A stretch of 64,000 bases of DNA, taken from NCBI RefSeq assembly GCF_030056665.1, contig NZ_JASHIG010000034.1. One strand, written 5' to 3'. The DNA comes from Flectobacillus roseus (GTDB lineage Bacteria; Bacteroidota; Bacteroidia; Cytophagales; Spirosomataceae). A program made the translations under genes and the position numbers. The notes below the pieces were generated by a model that had not been told where the DNA came from, searched no databases, and saw only the letters and a program-made list of their open reading frames with translations. This document shows positions 26,506 to 35,167 of the stretch, piece by piece (the first letter of the stretch is position 1; the number at the start of each line of letters is the position of its first letter).

Positions 26506-27267
26506 TTAGAGAAAATCAAAATACCGCATAAAATCGTCTTTATAATTTCGTCCTAGAGGAATCGTATGCTTTCCCATGATAATTTCATGGTCATTAAAAG
26601 ACTCTATTTGGTCAATATTGATGGCAAATGAGCGATGCGTACGAACTAGTTTATCGAAATTTATACGCTCTAGTACACCATTTAAAGTCAAACGCAAAGT
26701 AAATTTCTTTGAGCTTGTGATAATATGAACATAGTTGTTATCAGATTCTAGGTAAAGAATTTCACTCAGTTTGACTTTATTAAACTGATAGCTTTGTTTA
26801 ATAAAGATAAAGTTATCGATTTGTAAGATTGACTCCCGTGTGGCATTAGGCTCCTTTGGCACTACATTGAGAGCCTTCGTACTTGAAGTTTCAGCTTTGG
26901 CTTTGGCAAAATTATGGATAGCCAAATCGATAGAAATTCTTAAGGCTACATCACCGACGGGTTTGGTGAGATAAGCTGAGGGAGAAGTTTCTTTGGCACG
27001 TTCGAGAGTCTCCTCATCTGTTTGACCAGACAAGTAAACAATTGGCACCGATTTTATTTGTTTTAAGTGTTGTGCTGTCACTATTCCATCCCAGCTACCC
27101 TTCAACTGAATATCAAGCAGGACTAAATCCACTTCATTGGCTTTGAATAAAGCTAATGCGTCTTTTCCGTTATCAGCTACCTCGAGTACATCATATCCTT
27201 CGGCTTCAAGTCTGGCAGCGAGGTCCATTCCTACAATAGCTTCATCCTCTACGATTAAAATGGTCAT
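26506..27267 (-). CDS. LytTR-family two-component response regulator
   Basis: A 253-residue regulator. The receiver domain has the acidic pair E7-D8, phosphoacceptor D52 (LLDIQ), S80 (YLSGQTDE) and K102 (LTKPVGD), so all active-site residues are in place. After a linker, the C-terminal LytTR DNA-binding domain shows ILYLESDNNYVHI, FTLRLTLNGV, FVRTHRSFAINIDQI-like and IPLGRNYKDDF segments. No histidine kinase lies next to it, so it is an orphan regulator. Its gene converges on the siroheme gene with a 2-nt gap. Confidence 0.93.
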   Translation of the reverse strand: MTILIVEDEAIVGMDLAARLEAEGYDVLEVADNGKDALALFKANEVDLVLLDIQLKGSWDGIVTAQHLKQIKSVPIVYLSGQTDEETLERAKETSPSAYLTKPVGDVALRISIDLAIHNFAKAKAETSSTKALNVVPKEPNATRESILQIDNFIFIKQSYQFNKVKLSEILYLESDNNYVHIITSSKKFTLRLTLNGVLERINFDKLVRTHRSFAINIDQIESFNDHEIIMGKHTIPLGRNYKDDFMRYFDFL

Positions 27268-27336
27268 AATTCTTAGTTTCTATAGTATTTCGGTATGTTT
27301 AGTAGGTAGCAAAATTGTTTGCATTAATTGATAAAA

Positions 27337-27371
27337 CAAAAGCCGCTCAATAAATCCTATTGAACGGCTTC
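27337..27371 (-). terminator. terminator of fbaA
   Basis: AAGCCG-C-TCAATA pairs with TATTGA-A-CGGCTT; on the minus strand the stem is followed by TTTGTTTTAT. It lies just past the aldolase stop codon. Confidence 0.88.
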
Positions 27372-27393
27372 GAACTTATGTTATATTGTATGA

Positions 27394-28476
27394 CTACAAG
27401 TATTTGTTAACATCTACAGAGTTAAGATCTTCGAATGCCAATTTCAAGCGGCTAACGAAAGTTTCTTCACCTTTACGCAACCAAACACGTGGGTCATAGT
27501 ATTTCTTGTTTGGAGAATCTTCACCTGTTGGGTTACCAATTTGTCCTTGCAAGTATCCTTCTTTCTCTTTGTAGAAGTTCAAGATACCTTCCCAGAATGC
27601 CCATTGCAAGTCTGTATCGATGTTCATTTTGATAGCACCATAAGAGATAGCTTCACGGATTTCTTCGCGAGAAGAACCAGAACCACCGTGGAATACAAAG
27701 TTGATTGGTTTCTCAGCTTCCAAACCGTATTTCTCTTTGATAAACTCTTGAGAGTTATGCAAGATCACTGGAGATAATTTCACGTTACCTGGCTTGTATA
27801 CACCATGTACGTTACCAAATGCAGCAGCGATAGTGAAACGGTGAGAAATTTTGCTCAATTCTTCATAAGCATAAGCTACTTCAGAAGGCTGAGTATATAA
27901 TTTAGATGAATCAACGTCTGAGTTGTCAACGCCATCTTCTTCGCCACCAGTTACACCCAACTCAATTTCAAGAGTCATGCCTAACTTAGCCATTCTTTCA
28001 AGATATTTTGCACAGATTTCGATGTTTTCGTGCAAAGGCTCTTCAGAAAGGTCAATCATGTGTGAAGAGAAAAGTGGCTTACCATATTGTGCATAGAATT
28101 TTTCACCTGCATCCAAAAGACCGTCTAACCAAGGCAACAATTTTTTTGCACAGTGGTCTGTGTGTAAGATTACTTGCACGCCATACGCTTCGGCCAATTG
28201 GTGTACGTGATGAGCTCCAGAGATTGCACCTGCAATAGATGCTTCTTGTTTGCCATTTGGTAAAGATTTACCAGCATAGAACTGAGCACCACCATTTGAG
28301 AACTGGATGATTACTGGAGAATTAACAGCTTTTGCAGCTTCTAATACACCATTAACTGTGTCTGTACCTGTTACGTTAACAGCTGGTAATGCAAATTGAT
28401 GTTTTTTGGCAACTTCGAAGAGTTCTTGCACTGCATCTCCATGCAATACACCTTTTTGAGTAGCTAAACTTGACAT
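27394..28476 (-). CDS. fbaA: class II fructose-bisphosphate aldolase
   Basis: A 360-residue enzyme, the same length as the E. coli FbaA type. It splits fructose 1,6-bisphosphate into glyceraldehyde 3-phosphate and dihydroxyacetone phosphate using zinc. Visible are FALPAVNVTGTDTVNGVLEA in pieces, the zinc-site ILHTDHCAKK, HMIDLSEEPLHENIE, the GNVHGVYKPGNVKL region, and the phosphate-binding FHGGSGSS and MNIDTDLQ. The gene stands alone with its own terminator. Upstream, a TAATTTTG box on the minus strand (28542-28535) could be its promoter, with a TTG 22 nt further away. Confidence 0.97.
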   Translation of the reverse strand: MSSLATQKGVLHGDAVQELFEVAKKHQFALPAVNVTGTDTVNGVLEAAKAVNSPVIIQFSNGGAQFYAGKSLPNGKQEASIAGAISGAHHVHQLAEAYGVQVILHTDHCAKKLLPWLDGLLDAGEKFYAQYGKPLFSSHMIDLSEEPLHENIEICAKYLERMAKLGMTLEIELGVTGGEEDGVDNSDVDSSKLYTQPSEVAYAYEELSKISHRFTIAAAFGNVHGVYKPGNVKLSPVILHNSQEFIKEKYGLEAEKPINFVFHGGSGSSREEIREAISYGAIKMNIDTDLQWAFWEGILNFYKEKEGYLQGQIGNPTGEDSPNKKYYDPRVWLRKGEETFVSRLKLAFEDLNSVDVNKYL

Positions 28477-28534
28477 AGTGAAATTTTTTCTTGTTAAAAA
28501 CGTACCTTACCTAATTTTTCAATCAGATAGTAGT

Positions 28535-28567
28535 CAAAATTAATAATTTTTCCTTGCTTTTTGACAA
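28535..28567 (-). promoter_or_regulatory. possible fbaA promoter
   Basis: On the minus strand TTG (28567-28565) precedes TAATTTTG (28542-28535) by 22 nt, slightly longer than the usual spacing. The leader would be about 55 nt. Confidence 0.45.
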
Positions 28568-28935
28568 AAACACAAAATATAATTTGGCAACAACAATAAA
28601 GTAGCTAATTTGAATATATAGTTATTAGAGTGTTTTTGAAATCGAATACTACCTTCAATAAAAATCCATAACTAGCTGTTTTTCAACAACAAACATATTC
28701 TATATTAGTCACCTATGTGGAAGCTTTTTATAACAAGCGTTTATTCGTCAATCGAAGATTTAGGAACTTATCTTCTTGAGATTATTTCACAAAAATACGA
28801 ATCTATTTGGCATTATTATCGTTAAAATAACATTGATATTTGAATGACCTGACACATTTTATGATTACCTCTGGAAGATTTATTGTTGGAATGTCTGGAA
28901 GGTATAAAGCAATAACCAAGTTTATTAGTAGGATA
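28568..28935. other. AT-rich divergent spacer between fbaA and cysE
   Basis: No reading frame or structured element can be supported in these roughly 370 bases. Confidence 0.45.
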
Positions 28936-28967
28936 TTCGTTAGTCTAGGAGCAATTACCTAATTTTG
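28936..28967 (+). promoter_or_regulatory. probable promoter of cysE-cysM
   Basis: TAATTTTG (28960-28967) matches the -7 consensus exactly; the -33 position holds only a weak TTCG (28936-28939), 20 nt upstream. The leader before the cysE ATG would be about 47 nt. Confidence 0.5.
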
Positions 28968-29017
28968 TCTCATAATTTCTCAATGATTAATAGACGTTTA
29001 CCAAACGTTCAGCTTAC

Positions 29018-29818
29018 ATGTTACCAAAAGACTTTTTAGAGGCATTAAGCCAAAAACATACCAAGTCCAATACCTTCCCTTCTACGTCGGCGGTCAAAGA
29101 GTTGTTTACTGATATCATGCTCACGCTCTTTCCAGAGCAGACCCAAAGACATTATGGTTGTTTGGACGAACTTCAAGAGGCTTTTGACCAAATCGAGCTA
29201 AGACTCACACGGCTATTGCGTTCTATGCAAAAGCATCTTGATGAAGACGCTCGTATTTTAGCGACCAACTATATTCAAAAGCTTCCCGAAATTTACAGAG
29301 TTCTATTGACTGATGTTCAAGCGACACTGCTCGGTGACCCAGCAGCTCAAAGTGAATATGAAGTAATACGAGCTTATCCTGGCTTTTACGCAATTGCTTT
29401 TTATCGTTTGGCACATGCACTTTACGAAATGAATGTACCAATGCTTCCTCGTATTTTGACGGAGTATGCTCATTCTAAAACAGGCATTGACATTCACCCT
29501 GGCGCTGATATTGATGAGTATTTCATGATAGACCATGGCACGGGTGTGGTAGTTGGAGAAACAACAACTATCGGAAAGCATGTCAAATTGTATCAAGGTG
29601 TAACTCTAGGAGCGCTATCGGTCAGTAAAGAAATGGCTTCACTTAAACGTCATCCAACCATCGAAGATCATGTGGTGATTTATTCGGGAGCAACTATCTT
29701 AGGGGGCGAAACAGTTGTGGGAGCTCATTCAATTATTGGGGGTAATGTGTGGCTAACTAGAAGTGTGCCTCCTCAAACCAAGATTTACCATCAAGAACAA
29801 GTAAAGATATTAAATTAA
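29018..29818 (+). CDS. cysE: serine O-acetyltransferase
   Basis: A 266-residue enzyme that transfers acetyl from acetyl-CoA to serine, the first step of cysteine synthesis. The N-terminal helical half contains SEYEVIRAYPGFYAIAFYRLAH in pieces; the C-terminal left-handed beta-helix of hexapeptide repeats shows TGIDIHPGADI, MIDHGTGVVVGETTTIG, VKLYQGVTLGA, RHPTIEDHVVIYSGATILGG. The catalytic histidines lie in IDHGTG and RHPTI. The family of Bacteroidota forms is of this length. The cysteine synthase gene follows by 96 nt, so the two steps are encoded together and the enzymes probably form the cysteine synthase complex. Confidence 0.95.
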   Translation: MLPKDFLEALSQKHTKSNTFPSTSAVKELFTDIMLTLFPEQTQRHYGCLDELQEAFDQIELRLTRLLRSMQKHLDEDARILATNYIQKLPEIYRVLLTDVQATLLGDPAAQSEYEVIRAYPGFYAIAFYRLAHALYEMNVPMLPRILTEYAHSKTGIDIHPGADIDEYFMIDHGTGVVVGETTTIGKHVKLYQGVTLGALSVSKEMASLKRHPTIEDHVVIYSGATILGGETVVGAHSIIGGNVWLTRSVPPQTKIYHQEQVKILN

Positions 29819-29914
29819 GCATTGGGCGATTGGCTATGTTTTGAGCAGGAGTTATCCAGAAAATCGTACACTCGTTAGAATCGTTTAGCAATTTGCTGAT
29901 ATAAAATACAAATT

Positions 29915-30799
29915 ATGGCAACACTTTTGGATTTGGTGGGAAATACCCCGCTGGTTGAATTGAATCGTATTAACCCTAATCCTAATGTAAAAATTTTAGG
30001 AAAATTAGAAGGAAATAACCCTGGTGGATCTGTAAAAGACCGTGCCGCCTATGGCATGATTAAAGGAGCGTTGGAGAGAGGTGAAATCACACCTGGGATT
30101 AAACTCATCGAAGCGACTTCGGGTAATACAGGTATTGCCTTGGCAATGATTGCTCGTCTTTTTGACATTGATATAGAATTGGTAATGCCCGAAAACTCTA
30201 CTCGTGAGCGAGTATTGACGATGGAAGCATTTGGGGCGAAAGTCACACTTACACCAGCATCAGAGGGTATCGAAGGTTCTCGCGACTACGCAGAAGCACA
30301 GGTAGCTAAAGGAGGCTTTTTGATGTTGAATCAATTTGCCAACCCAGACAATTACATGGCGCATTATCATAGCACAGGGCCCGAAATCTGGCGTGATACC
30401 AACCAAACAGTAACGCACTTTGTAAGCTCAATGGGAACAACAGGTACGATTATGGGCACTTCCAAATTTTTAAAGGAAGTAAATCCAGCAATTCAAATTG
30501 TAGGTTGTCAGCCAACAGAAGGCTCAAAAATCCCTGGCATACGTCGTTGGCCAAAAGAATATCTTCCTAAAATTTATGACCCAAGTCGTGTAGATAGAGT
30601 AATGGATATTTCGGAAGAAGAAGCGCGTGCCATGGCCAATACCTTGGCAAAAGTGGAAGGTGTTTTTGGAGGAATGAGTAGTGGTGGCGCGGCATCGGCG
30701 GCTGTACGCTTAGCACAAGAATTAGAATCAGGAGTAATTGTATGTATTATCTGTGATCGTGGCGACAGATATTTATCAAGCGACCTTTTTGGCGCGTAA
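29915..30799 (+). CDS. cysM: cysteine synthase (O-acetylserine sulfhydrylase), CysM type
   Basis: A 294-residue PLP enzyme that replaces the acetyl group of O-acetylserine with sulfide or thiosulfate. The PLP lysine is in NPGGSVKDRAA (near residue 41), the substrate loop is EATSGNTGIALA and the phosphate cup is SSMGTTGTIMGTSKFLKE in pieces. The short loop and the EGSKIPGIRRWPKEYLPKIYD segment favour the CysM type over CysK. It is the second gene after cysE; a bidirectional terminator lies 110 nt downstream. Confidence 0.93.
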   Translation: MATLLDLVGNTPLVELNRINPNPNVKILGKLEGNNPGGSVKDRAAYGMIKGALERGEITPGIKLIEATSGNTGIALAMIARLFDIDIELVMPENSTRERVLTMEAFGAKVTLTPASEGIEGSRDYAEAQVAKGGFLMLNQFANPDNYMAHYHSTGPEIWRDTNQTVTHFVSSMGTTGTIMGTSKFLKEVNPAIQIVGCQPTEGSKIPGIRRWPKEYLPKIYDPSRVDRVMDISEEEARAMANTLAKVEGVFGGMSSGGAASAAVRLAQELESGVIVCIICDRGDRYLSSDLFGA

Positions 30800-30858
30800 A
30801 ACCCGAATTTAATTGAGTGATTTAGTGGTTGAGCGAATGAGTGATTGTTTTATTTATA

Positions 30859-30880
30859 GAGACGCAATACTTTGCGTCTA
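30859..30880. repeat. 22-nt palindromic repeat, copy 1
   Basis: GAGACGCAATACTTTGCGTCT is a near-perfect palindrome. A diverged second copy lies 83 nt further on, at 30963. The pair flanks the terminator between cysM and the MetF-like gene. Confidence 0.6.
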
Positions 30881-30905
30881 ATGTGGAGTCATACAGTAGG
30901 ATAGT

Positions 30906-30950
30906 ATCAAAAAAAGCGGTCGGAAATTATTTTCCGACCGCTTTTTTGAT
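30906..30950. terminator. bidirectional terminator between cysM and the MetF-like gene
   Basis: Arms AAAAAAGCGGTCGGAAA and TTTCCGACCGCTTTTTT with a TTAT loop; strong T-runs on both strands serve the convergent genes. Confidence 0.95.
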
Positions 30951-30962
30951 CCAACTTGGCTT

Positions 30963-30984
30963 GAGACGTAAAATATTACGTCTC
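30963..30984. repeat. 22-nt palindromic repeat, copy 2
   Basis: GAGACGTAAAATATTACGTCTC shares the GAGACG(C/T)AA ... TT(G/A)CGTCT frame with copy 1 at 30859 and differs mostly by paired changes that keep the palindrome. Confidence 0.6.
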
Positions 30985-31002
30985 TACTGTTGACACCAAC
31001 TA

Positions 31003-31935
31003 TTATTTCCTTAAACCTTCCGCTTTCAACATCTCCCCTATCTGGTTTACCATCGCAATCGACGCTTCGATTTCTTCTTTACGAATCGCTACACTTTCAA
31101 TATTAAACCCTACTGGTACTCCTAATTGAATGCAGTATTTTATTAACTCGTCTGCAATCGTGATACATACTTCTACAGATCTATCCAAGATATTTTCTGA
31201 AGCCTTAAACTCTTCTTTCAACTCCTCTGGAATGTGAATACCTAACCATTCCATAAAATGCAATGTTTTCAATGATCCACAAGCTGTTAGCGTAAAGATA
31301 ATCGTTGGAATTTCCTGATTTTTCGCTTGACAAGCTTGTACCAAAGCATCTAACATCGCTTTGGCATAATCGACATTAAATACACATTGCGACACAAAAT
31401 AACTTACCCCCGACGATACTTTATCCAAAATACGTTGATCTTCATCCTTCAGTACAGCATGACGTTCGGGAATAGTGACAGCACCAATTACCGATTGATC
31501 TTGATATTGTCTCCAAACACCATAAGCTTCTGGTAAGCTGGTAACAGGTACAAAGTCTGGAGAAGGCACTCCCACGAATACAGGCGAAAAACCATGATTT
31601 ACCACTTCTTTCAACCAAGCATTTAATTCTTCTTTGGTAAATTTTCCTGCTGGACGATAGATAATTTTGGGTACTTGTAGAGAAGATAGGTGATCTTTGG
31701 CAAACTCAAAAGGGTCATGAGCACTAATAAATGGAAACGGGCGCTCTTCGCTAGTACGAGCTGATTCGTCTTGAACATCATACACGACTAAAGCATCAAT
31801 GTCAAGATTATGCAAACGAGCTAATGTTTTCTCTGCAATTTCTATTACTTTTTCTGGACCAACCTGTGCTTTAGGAGGCGTAATTCCATACAATAAGATA
31901 CCAGACTCTTTTGATTTGATTTTATCTAAAAACAT
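31003..31935 (-). CDS. methylenetetrahydrofolate reductase-like protein
   Basis: A 310-residue TIM-barrel protein of the MTHFR superfamily. It shows YGITPPK near the N-terminus (where MetF has its catalytic Glu region), VVYDVQDES, a barrel strand IGAVTIPERH, the conserved FVSQCVFNVDYA and a C-terminal GVPVGFNIESVAIRK. These fit a flavin/folate-type barrel, but the N-terminal catalytic region is not that of ordinary MetF, so it is a divergent member and its reaction is unproven. It is monocistronic and convergent with cysM; a link to methionine or one-carbon metabolism is inference. Confidence 0.8.
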   Translation of the reverse strand: MFLDKIKSKESGILLYGITPPKAQVGPEKVIEIAEKTLARLHNLDIDALVVYDVQDESARTSEERPFPFISAHDPFEFAKDHLSSLQVPKIIYRPAGKFTKEELNAWLKEVVNHGFSPVFVGVPSPDFVPVTSLPEAYGVWRQYQDQSVIGAVTIPERHAVLKDEDQRILDKVSSGVSYFVSQCVFNVDYAKAMLDALVQACQAKNQEIPTIIFTLTACGSLKTLHFMEWLGIHIPEELKEEFKASENILDRSVEVCITIADELIKYCIQLGVPVGFNIESVAIRKEEIEASIAMVNQIGEMLKAEGLRK

Positions 31936-32162
31936 AAATTATTTACGAGATTGTGTAATCGGTTAACAGGATTACGTGGTAAGAGATAAGCATTTAGCTT
32001 ATTGGGCTACAAAGGTAGCAGGAAGATTTGTGATTATAGAATCAAAATGAAAGGTTTTCTTGAGAATTGATAATGAATGAAATATCCACTCTATGATTCT
32101 TTATCCTTTCCAAACTCCTAAAAAATTCGGAACTTTGTGGTTTCATACAAAAATACAATCAC

Positions 32163-33395
32163 ATGAGAATACATCGCCCTTTGGCAGATGCCGTTGTTGG
32201 GACTTTACAAGAAATCTTTTTGAATAAACGTCAAGCAGACCGTGCTATAGAATATGTACTAAAATCAAACCGTAAATGGGGAAGCCGTGATCGTGGGTTC
32301 ATTGCTGAAAACACTTACGAAATTGTTCGCTGGTGGCGTATGCTCCATTTTGTGATTGAAGCACCCGAATCACTCAATAAATATCATTTCTGGCAAGCAT
32401 TTGGCGCTTGGCAATTACTCAAAGCAAAGCACGCCAATTCTGACGAGGCACTTTTTCGCTTACCAGATTGGGTGGAGTTTTCGAAAGTAAATACTAACCG
32501 TATTTTTAGTCGCTACGAAGAAGCAAAAAATATTCGTAAAATAATCGAATCTGTTCCAGATTGGTTAGATGCCCTTGGTGAAGCAGAGCTAGGCACTGAG
32601 AAATGGAATAAAGAAATTCATGCACTAAATCAGCAAGCACCTGTTATTTTGCGTGTTAACTCTCTTAAATCAAACCGTGAACATGTAGCGGATTTGTTGG
32701 GTGATGAAGACATTAATGCAGATTACAACAATGAATTACCCGATGGACTTATCCTTGAAGGTCGCCCAAGTGTATTCAAAACATCTATGTTTAAGGATGG
32801 CTTTTTTGAAGTACAAGATGCTGCCTCACAATTGGTAGCACCTATGTTGGATGTAAAAGCTGGTATGCGTGTGATTGATGCATGTGCTGGAGCAGGTGGT
32901 AAAACCTTGCACATCGCAGCTTTGATGGAAAACAAAGGACGCATTATTGCGATGGATGTAGAAGAGCGTAAGCTTCAAGAATTACAAAAACGTGCTCGTC
33001 GTGCTGGTGCCATGAATCTCGAAACTCGTTTGATTGAACCTAAAACAATCAAGCGTTTACAAGAAAGTGCTGACCGTTTATTGCTTGATGTTCCATGTTC
33101 GGGCTTAGGGGTAATTCGTCGTAACCCAGATGCTAAGTGGAAACTTACACCAGAATTTATCGAAAACCTCCGCACAATTCAATATAACATTCTTACTCAA
33201 TATTCATCTATGTTGAAAAAGGGTGGGAAAATGGTTTTTGCTACATGTAGTTTACTACCTTCTGAAAGTGAAGACCACGTACGTCGTTTCTTGGCTGAAC
33301 AAGGCGAGCAATGGGAATTGTTAGAAGAACGTCGTACTTCTCCTGCTGAGGATGGATACGATGGTTTTTATATGGCTTGTTTGCAGAGAAAGTAA
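32163..33395 (+). CDS. RsmB/NOP-family RNA (cytosine-5) methyltransferase
   Basis: A 410-residue SAM-dependent enzyme that methylates cytosine in rRNA or tRNA. An N-terminal helical NusB-like region (RPLADAVVGTLQEIFLN) is followed by the methyltransferase core: FEVQDAASQLVAPML, motif I VIDACAGAGGKTLHIA, motif IV LLLDVPCSGLGVIRRNPDAKW (read in pieces, first catalytic Cys in PCSG) and motif VI FATCSLLPSESE with the second Cys in TCS. The exact target (16S C967 in RsmB) is not proven for this Bacteroidota form. The ATG follows a weak GAACTTTG box about 30 nt upstream. Confidence 0.93.
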   Translation: MRIHRPLADAVVGTLQEIFLNKRQADRAIEYVLKSNRKWGSRDRGFIAENTYEIVRWWRMLHFVIEAPESLNKYHFWQAFGAWQLLKAKHANSDEALFRLPDWVEFSKVNTNRIFSRYEEAKNIRKIIESVPDWLDALGEAELGTEKWNKEIHALNQQAPVILRVNSLKSNREHVADLLGDEDINADYNNELPDGLILEGRPSVFKTSMFKDGFFEVQDAASQLVAPMLDVKAGMRVIDACAGAGGKTLHIAALMENKGRIIAMDVEERKLQELQKRARRAGAMNLETRLIEPKTIKRLQESADRLLLDVPCSGLGVIRRNPDAKWKLTPEFIENLRTIQYNILTQYSSMLKKGGKMVFATCSLLPSESEDHVRRFLAEQGEQWELLEERRTSPAEDGYDGFYMACLQRK

Positions 33396-33412
33396 ACTCT
33401 ATTTGTAATAAC

Positions 33413-33453
33413 AAACCCCGTCAGAATAACACATTGACGGGGTTTATTTTTTG
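33413..33453. terminator. bidirectional terminator after the RsmB-like gene
   Basis: AAACCCCGTCA and TGACGGGGTTT with an 11-nt loop, followed by TATTTTTTG. It serves the convergent RsmB-like and SGNH-like genes. Confidence 0.93.
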
Positions 33454-33456
33454 ATT

Positions 33457-34416
33457 TTATCTTCCTACTCCTACCTTCTTTAAGTCTTCTGCAAGCTTTG
33501 TGGAAAAAACCTCTGCTCCTTTTTTATTGAGATGTTGAGAATTATAAAACCATTTCTTCTCAAAACATAATGAATCGTTGGTGTAATCTAAGAAAATACA
33601 TCCGTATTTATTGACAGCATTTTGACACAGTGTATTAAACGCCTTTTTGTTTTTATAAAAAGGTTGTACTTCGTAATATTCTGGGGCATATACCAAAATA
33701 ACTTTTATTCCTTTCTTTTGACAAAAACGGAGATATTCTTCAAAACTCGCCTTTACATCGCTCTCGATGGTATAATTGATGCCTTTAGGATATTTTTTCT
33801 TAAACTTTTCAAACTGATTATCCCACGGAATATCATTTCCTTTAAAGCCTTTGTATTTGTCGGTATGTGCTACATTTTTAGACCCAGCATAGCACTTGAA
33901 ACCTTCCCATGCCAAATCCAAATCATTGGCATACTTATACATAGGCATGTATTTCTGAAAATGATTAAACTCTCCTTTTATACCTGTTAGATTTTTGATG
34001 AGAAGTGGCTCGTTGAGGTAGGGTAAAAACTGTTGATAGTCTACTAAGTTTTTACGTTTTGCAAAACCATACAAGTCTACATTGTGAACAATATATTTGG
34101 GAGCTTTATTATGTTCTAGATACAGCTTAAAACGTGTCCACTGCATATCGAATCGCCATGCAGACATACCCAAATTATAAGAATTGAGGTGTAAAGTGCT
34201 ATCAAGGATGTAAGGAGAAATATGAAAGGCAGCTCGCGAAGACCCTAGCACTAGCAAATCAGCATTGATTTTGGAATTAAATAGCGCATTCCAATCGGCT
34301 AAAACGGTATGGTTTGACTTTCGTAGCCCCGAATCGACCATATAAGCCATAAGACTCAAAACTAGCAATGGAACCGATATAATCAACGCTAGCTTAAGCC
34401 AAAACTTTTGTAACAT
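33457..34416 (-). CDS. membrane-anchored SGNH-hydrolase-like protein
   Basis: A 319-residue protein with one N-terminal membrane segment (FWLKLALIISVPLLVLSLMAYMV) and a periplasmic domain of SGNH/GDSL style: LLVLGSSRAAFHI near residue 58 gives the Ser of block I, and FYNSQHLNKKGAEVFSTKL near the C-terminus gives the His of block V, as in AlgJ/AlgX-like O-acetyltransferases. The intermediate Gly and Asn blocks are not obvious. Such proteins commonly add or remove acetyl groups on envelope sugars. It follows the lipoprotein gene by 24 nt on the same strand, so they are probably co-transcribed. Confidence 0.7.
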   Translation of the reverse strand: MLQKFWLKLALIISVPLLVLSLMAYMVDSGLRKSNHTVLADWNALFNSKINADLLVLGSSRAAFHISPYILDSTLHLNSYNLGMSAWRFDMQWTRFKLYLEHNKAPKYIVHNVDLYGFAKRKNLVDYQQFLPYLNEPLLIKNLTGIKGEFNHFQKYMPMYKYANDLDLAWEGFKCYAGSKNVAHTDKYKGFKGNDIPWDNQFEKFKKKYPKGINYTIESDVKASFEEYLRFCQKKGIKVILVYAPEYYEVQPFYKNKKAFNTLCQNAVNKYGCIFLDYTNDSLCFEKKWFYNSQHLNKKGAEVFSTKLAEDLKKVGVGR

Positions 34417-34440
34417 ACTATGATAATTGAAGATTGGACT

Positions 34441-34977
34441 TTACTGAATAGTTGCTTTGATTTGGTAGGCTTTTTTCTCACCAAAAACTAATTGTTGAAA
34501 TCCATCAATTTCATAATGTTTCAATTGATTTTGCTCAAATTCAGCTTTAATTTCCTTTCTGGTTTTGTATAAATAATTTTCATCCGACAACAAAGCATAT
34601 ACCTGTTGAAGCTTCCCATTTTTTAGAATCAACTTTATTTGCTTTACCAATTGTGTTTCGGTAGATTTGAGCGTATAAGTTACCAAAGAGTCGTTTTGTA
34701 AAATTTGGTAGCTATTCAAAAAAGCGGGCTTATTCAAATCTGCTTGAATAAAAAAGTCTAACTCTTTTTCCCAATCCTGAATCACCTTTGTTTGCGTATC
34801 GGCAGTAACACCAACCTTTACTGATTTTTGGACAGTAGGTTTGTGTAGTGAAAGCTCTTTGATTTGTGTTTCGAAAGTACCTTTTAAGTCAAAATATTTA
34901 TGATTGCTTTGCTCTACTTGCTGATTACAAGCCATTACAGAAAGCATTAAAAATAAACTAGCTAGAATGTTTTTCAT
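34441..34977 (-). CDS. lipoprotein of unknown function
   Basis: A 178-residue predicted lipoprotein (LFLMLSVMAC, Cys at residue 17). The mature protein has an alpha/beta pattern with charged helices (WEKELDFFIQADLNKPAF, TRKEIKAEFEQNQLKHYEID) and strands such as LVTYTLKST; I recognise no family. It heads a two-gene unit with the SGNH-like protein. A -7-type box TAATTTTG lies only 4 nt before its ATG (see promoter entry), so the mRNA may be leaderless. Confidence 0.75.
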   Translation of the reverse strand: MKNILASLFLMLSVMACNQQVEQSNHKYFDLKGTFETQIKELSLHKPTVQKSVKVGVTADTQTKVIQDWEKELDFFIQADLNKPAFLNSYQILQNDSLVTYTLKSTETQLVKQIKLILKNGKLQQVYALLSDENYLYKTRKEIKAEFEQNQLKHYEIDGFQQLVFGEKKAYQIKATIQ

Positions 34978-34981
34978 GATA

Positions 34982-34989
34982 CAAAATTA
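34982..34989 (-). promoter_or_regulatory. -7-type box directly before a lipoprotein start
   Basis: On the minus strand TAATTTTG is followed by TATC and then the ATG at 34977. The spacing is identical to that before thiL. No TTG lies 20 nt upstream, so the promoter is only half supported. Confidence 0.4.
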
Positions 34990-35167
34990 ACACAAAAGCC
35001 TTTTATGTCGTTCCTTGTTTGGAGGTAATAATTCTTGCATAAGTGCTGAATGAGATGAAATAGTTTTCCATCCCTCATAACTTTATCAAATAACCTCTAT
35101 CATACAGCATATTACCTATCAGAAATATCTTGTCATTTAGGTATCTTGAAAGATAATCCCTAAACAA

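Noticed and set aside
32010..32017. TACCTTTG on the minus strand as the MetF-like gene promoter
   Set aside because: The -7 box is good, but the nearest TTG is 25 nt away, too far for a confident call.
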